A DNA stretch of 8,497 nucleotides from Rhodanobacteraceae bacterium UBA703 (GTDB taxonomy: Bacteria > Pseudomonadota > Gammaproteobacteria > Xanthomonadales > Rhodanobacteraceae): contig DBMH01000023.1 in the NCBI GenBank assembly GCA_002297645.1, positions 7,987-16,483 of the forward strand, written 5' to 3'. The position numbers and the translations under genes were made by a program. The first letter of the stretch is position 1. Every line of letters begins with the position of its first letter. Below are positions 6,027 to 8,497 of the stretch, piece by piece. A model generated the notes under the pieces. The model worked only from the letters and a program-made list of their open reading frames with translations, was not told the origin of the DNA and did not search any database.

Positions 6027-8459
6027 GTGACACGACGTCTTCGCTTCGGCTCCCATCTCATCGATCTTGCGGCACGCGAACTGTCCGTCGACGGCCGCCT
6101 GCTGCAGCTTTCGCCGCGGGTATTCGACTGCATCGCCTACCTGATCGAGCATCGCGATCGAGCCGTGGGGCGCGACGAACTGATGGCCAGTCTGTGGGGC
6201 AAGGCCGATGTCGCCGACACCCAGCTGGCGCAGGTCATCCTGCGGGCGCGCCGCGCGGCGGGAGATTCGGGCGAGGCGCAACAGGCCATCCGGACCGTGG
6301 CGGGCTTCGGCTATCGCTGGGTCGCCGAGACGTCCGAAGAAAACGAAGCGGCCGCTCCGTCCGACATGCCGGCGACGTCCGGACCCGCGCGGGAAGCCGA
6401 AAGGGGCATCGGAGACGAAGCGGACCGCCCACCGGCCGGCGAGGCTCCATCCAGGCTTACGAAATTTCCGCTCCATAGAACGCTCGGGATCTTGGCGATC
6501 CTGCTGCTCGCGTTGGTCGCCGCGGGCCTGCTGGTGTTCCGGCTCGGAGACGAGAAGAGGCGGGCAGCGGGTGTCGCACCGACCGCTCCCTCCACGAGCG
6601 GGACCGACCGGACGATCGCGATACTGCCGGCAACCGTCGACGCCGCCGACGAATGGGACTGGCTGCGGCTCGGCGCGATGGAATTCGTCGCCGGACGCCT
6701 GCGCAATGCGGGACAGATCGTCACGCCGAGCGAGAACGTCATAGCGGTCACGCGCCCGCTCTCCGATCCGAAGGCGATGCCGCCGGCCTTGAAGGCCGCG
6801 CTGGACCCGCGCTGGATCGTCACGCCGATGCTGCGCAAATCCGATTCCGGCTGGATCGCGCGCCTCGAACTGAGCGAGCGGCAAGGCGGGACACGCGAAT
6901 TCCAGGGCGGTGCCGAGGACCCGATCGGCGCCGCGCGCGTCGCCACCGAGCGCCTGCTGGTCACGCTCGGTCCGCCGACCGAGGTCATCGGCGACATGCC
7001 GACCGGCGCCGCGGAGGAGCTGCTGTCGCGAGTCGACGCCGCGCTGCTCGTGGACGACGTCGACGGTGCGCGGCGCCTGCTCGCGGGCACGTCCGATGCC
7101 ATGCGCGCGACTCCCGAGGTCCGGCTGCGCCAGGCGACGATCGAATTCACGGTGGGCCGCAACGACGTCGCGGCGAAGGCGCTGGAAGCGCTGCTGCCCG
7201 ACGTCCCGGCGGAGACCGATCCGCTGCTGCGCGCGCGCATCGTCAGCCAGCTCGGCGCCGCGCACATCCGCATGGGACGCGCCGCCGAGGCCGAAGAGGA
7301 AATGAGCGCGGCGCTCGCGCTGCTGAAGGGCCTCGACGCGCCGGCCCTGCTCGGCAAGGCCTACATGCGGCGCGGCGTCGCGCGCTCCGTGCTCGGCCGG
7401 AACGATCCGGCGCTCGCCGATTTCGCCCAGGCGCGTATCGCCATGCAACTGGCCGGCGACACGCTCGGCATCGCCCTGGTGGAACTCAACGAAGGCGCGC
7501 TCAACGGCTTGCGCAGCCATCCGGCCGACGCGCTGGCGAGCTTCGTGCTCGCGGAAAAACACTTCGAACGGCTCAACGTGCCGGGCGAACTGGCCAATGC
7601 CCTGACCAACCAGATCCTGGCGTACCGCCTCCTGCTCGAGCCCGACGAAGGCCTCGCCGCGAGCGAGCGCAGCCTGTCCCTGCTCGGCCATCTCGCCAGC
7701 ATCGAGGCCACCCACCTGGTGCAGATCCGGCGCGCGCAGGCCCTCGCCGACGTCGGCCGCTGGAGCGAGGCAGGCACCCAGCTCGACGAACTCTCGCGCG
7801 CCGTCGACCGCACGCGCGAAGCGGAGATCTGGGCGATGAGCGACACCGAGCGGGCTCGCATCGAACTCGCCCGCGCTCGTCCCGAGGCCGCGCTGGAGCT
7901 GGCCGGCCCCGTCGTCGAGACACTGCTGGCGCCCGAATTCGCCACCACGCGCCAGGATGCCTGGGCAATCGTCATCCACGCCTTGCGGGCCCTCGGCCGC
8001 GAGCAGGATGCCGCCGACGCCGTTGCGCGGTTCGTGGCCTGGGCCGACGGCACCGGCAACAAGAGCTTCGCGGCACACGCACGGCTCGCCGAAGCCGAAC
8101 AGGCGGAAAGCACCCGCCGGATCGAAGACGCCGACCGGTTCTACGCGAATGCACTCACCGCGGCGAACCAGGACAACGTGCCTGCGGACATCGCCGACGT
8201 CGCGATCTCGTACGCCGGTGCGCTGATGGCACGCGGCGACCTCGAGCGCGCCGTCCCCGTCGTCGGGCTCGTCGATCGATACGCGGCGCGCAGCTATGCC
8301 GCGGCCGTGCTGCAGGCGCGCCTGTATCGTGCCCTGGGGCACACCGAAGCCTGGCGCAGTGCGCTCTCGCGCGCCCGTGCGCTCGCCGGCGAGCGCCCCA
8401 TTCCCGCCGACGTCGCCGCCGAGCCGGCCGCCGCGACGGCGGGCATTCCCGTCCGCTGA
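6027..8459 (+). CDS. Membrane-bound winged-helix regulator with periplasmic TPR-like domain (ToxR/CadC-like)
   Basis: A predicted 810-residue one-component transmembrane transcription regulator. Residues 4-100 form an OmpR/PhoB-type winged helix: strand LRFGSHLIDLAARELSVDGR, LSPRVFDCIAYLIEHRDRAV, GRDELMASLWG, recognition helix TQLAQVILRARRAAGD (65-80) and wing IRTVAGFGYRWV (88-99). An acidic and Pro/Ala-rich linker leads to one transmembrane helix at about 152-171, preceded by basic residues, so the DNA-binding end is cytoplasmic and the rest periplasmic. Residues 194-320 start TIAILPA and resemble the TolB/CadC-type periplasmic alpha/beta domain. Residues about 327-790 are TPR-like helix pairs. 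There is no receiver domain and no conserved phospho-Asp. GTG 6027 is chosen because the winged helix begins four residues later, but its Shine-Dalgarno is poor. GTG 5853 has GAGGAAG eight bases upstream and would add 58 residues with lower third-position GC. Likely targets include its own promoter or the divergent FG-GAP gene; this is inference. Confidence 0.88.
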   Translation: MTRRLRFGSHLIDLAARELSVDGRLLQLSPRVFDCIAYLIEHRDRAVGRDELMASLWGKADVADTQLAQVILRARRAAGDSGEAQQAIRTVAGFGYRWVAETSEENEAAAPSDMPATSGPAREAERGIGDEADRPPAGEAPSRLTKFPLHRTLGILAILLLALVAAGLLVFRLGDEKRRAAGVAPTAPSTSGTDRTIAILPATVDAADEWDWLRLGAMEFVAGRLRNAGQIVTPSENVIAVTRPLSDPKAMPPALKAALDPRWIVTPMLRKSDSGWIARLELSERQGGTREFQGGAEDPIGAARVATERLLVTLGPPTEVIGDMPTGAAEELLSRVDAALLVDDVDGARRLLAGTSDAMRATPEVRLRQATIEFTVGRNDVAAKALEALLPDVPAETDPLLRARIVSQLGAAHIRMGRAAEAEEEMSAALALLKGLDAPALLGKAYMRRGVARSVLGRNDPALADFAQARIAMQLAGDTLGIALVELNEGALNGLRSHPADALASFVLAEKHFERLNVPGELANALTNQILAYRLLLEPDEGLAASERSLSLLGHLASIEATHLVQIRRAQALADVGRWSEAGTQLDELSRAVDRTREAEIWAMSDTERARIELARARPEAALELAGPVVETLLAPEFATTRQDAWAIVIHALRALGREQDAADAVARFVAWADGTGNKSFAAHARLAEAEQAESTRRIEDADRFYANALTAANQDNVPADIADVAISYAGALMARGDLERAVPVVGLVDRYAARSYAAAVLQARLYRALGHTEAWRSALSRARALAGERPIPADVAAEPAAATAGIPVR

Positions 8460-8474
8460 CCCGGCCGAATCGAC

Positions 8475-8497
8475 GCGGAGGACGCTCGGGTCTCCGC
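8475..8497 (+). terminator. Hairpin after the regulator gene, running into the window edge
   Basis: GCGGAGGAC (8475-8483) pairs with GTCTCCGC (8490-8497), eight base pairs with one bulged G, around the loop GCTCGG. It begins 16 bases after the TGA at 8457-8459. A T-tract, which would make it a rho-independent terminator, would fall just outside the window. Confidence 0.4.

Noticed and set aside
5994..8342. Minus-strand frame of 782 codons opposite the regulator gene
   Set aside because: Shadow of a GC-rich gene. The plus strand encodes a clear winged helix, transmembrane helix and TPR-like helices.

Overview
The window is about two-thirds G+C and carries long, GC-rich open frames. Several features point to a high-GC gammaproteobacterium of the Lysobacterales (Xanthomonadales), perhaps Rhodanobacteraceae: an xGFE-type motif and 'AITIP' C-terminal domain in a large secreted protein, a ToxR/CadC-like regulator with periplasmic TPRs, a recC start, and a palindromic repeat of the type that yields spurious 'MPAFAGMT' peptides. 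This placement is inferred from family recollection, not from a search.

Layout: (1) 1-243, minus strand, is the first 81 codons of recC, which leaves the window at its left edge. (2) 244-825 is non-coding. It holds an interspersed-repeat-like stretch (about 597-713) and a strong rho-independent terminator (750-796) for the gene to its right. (3) 826-5088, minus strand, encodes one exported 1420-residue protein. It has a signal peptide, a seven-bladed FG-GAP propeller, three Ig-like (ASH/BACON-type) domains, an internal CNGFE motif and a C-terminal beta-rich domain. The second and third Ig-like domains are each interrupted by the same roughly 230-residue insert, and these two units form a tandem repeat with a period of about 341 residues. 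(4) 5089-6026 is a 938-base divergent intergenic region with several hairpins and no convincing gene. (5) 6027-8459, plus strand, encodes a membrane-bound one-component regulator: cytoplasmic winged helix, one transmembrane helix, TolB/CadC-like periplasmic domain, then TPR-like helices. A hairpin runs into the right edge.

How they may work together: recC (RecBCD recombination and repair) looks unrelated to its neighbours. The secreted protein and the regulator are transcribed divergently from one long intergenic region, so the regulator is a plausible but unproven controller of the secreted protein. Nothing here is a recognisable defence system, CRISPR array, prophage or transposon. The most unusual item is the nested, duplicated domain arrangement of the large exported protein.
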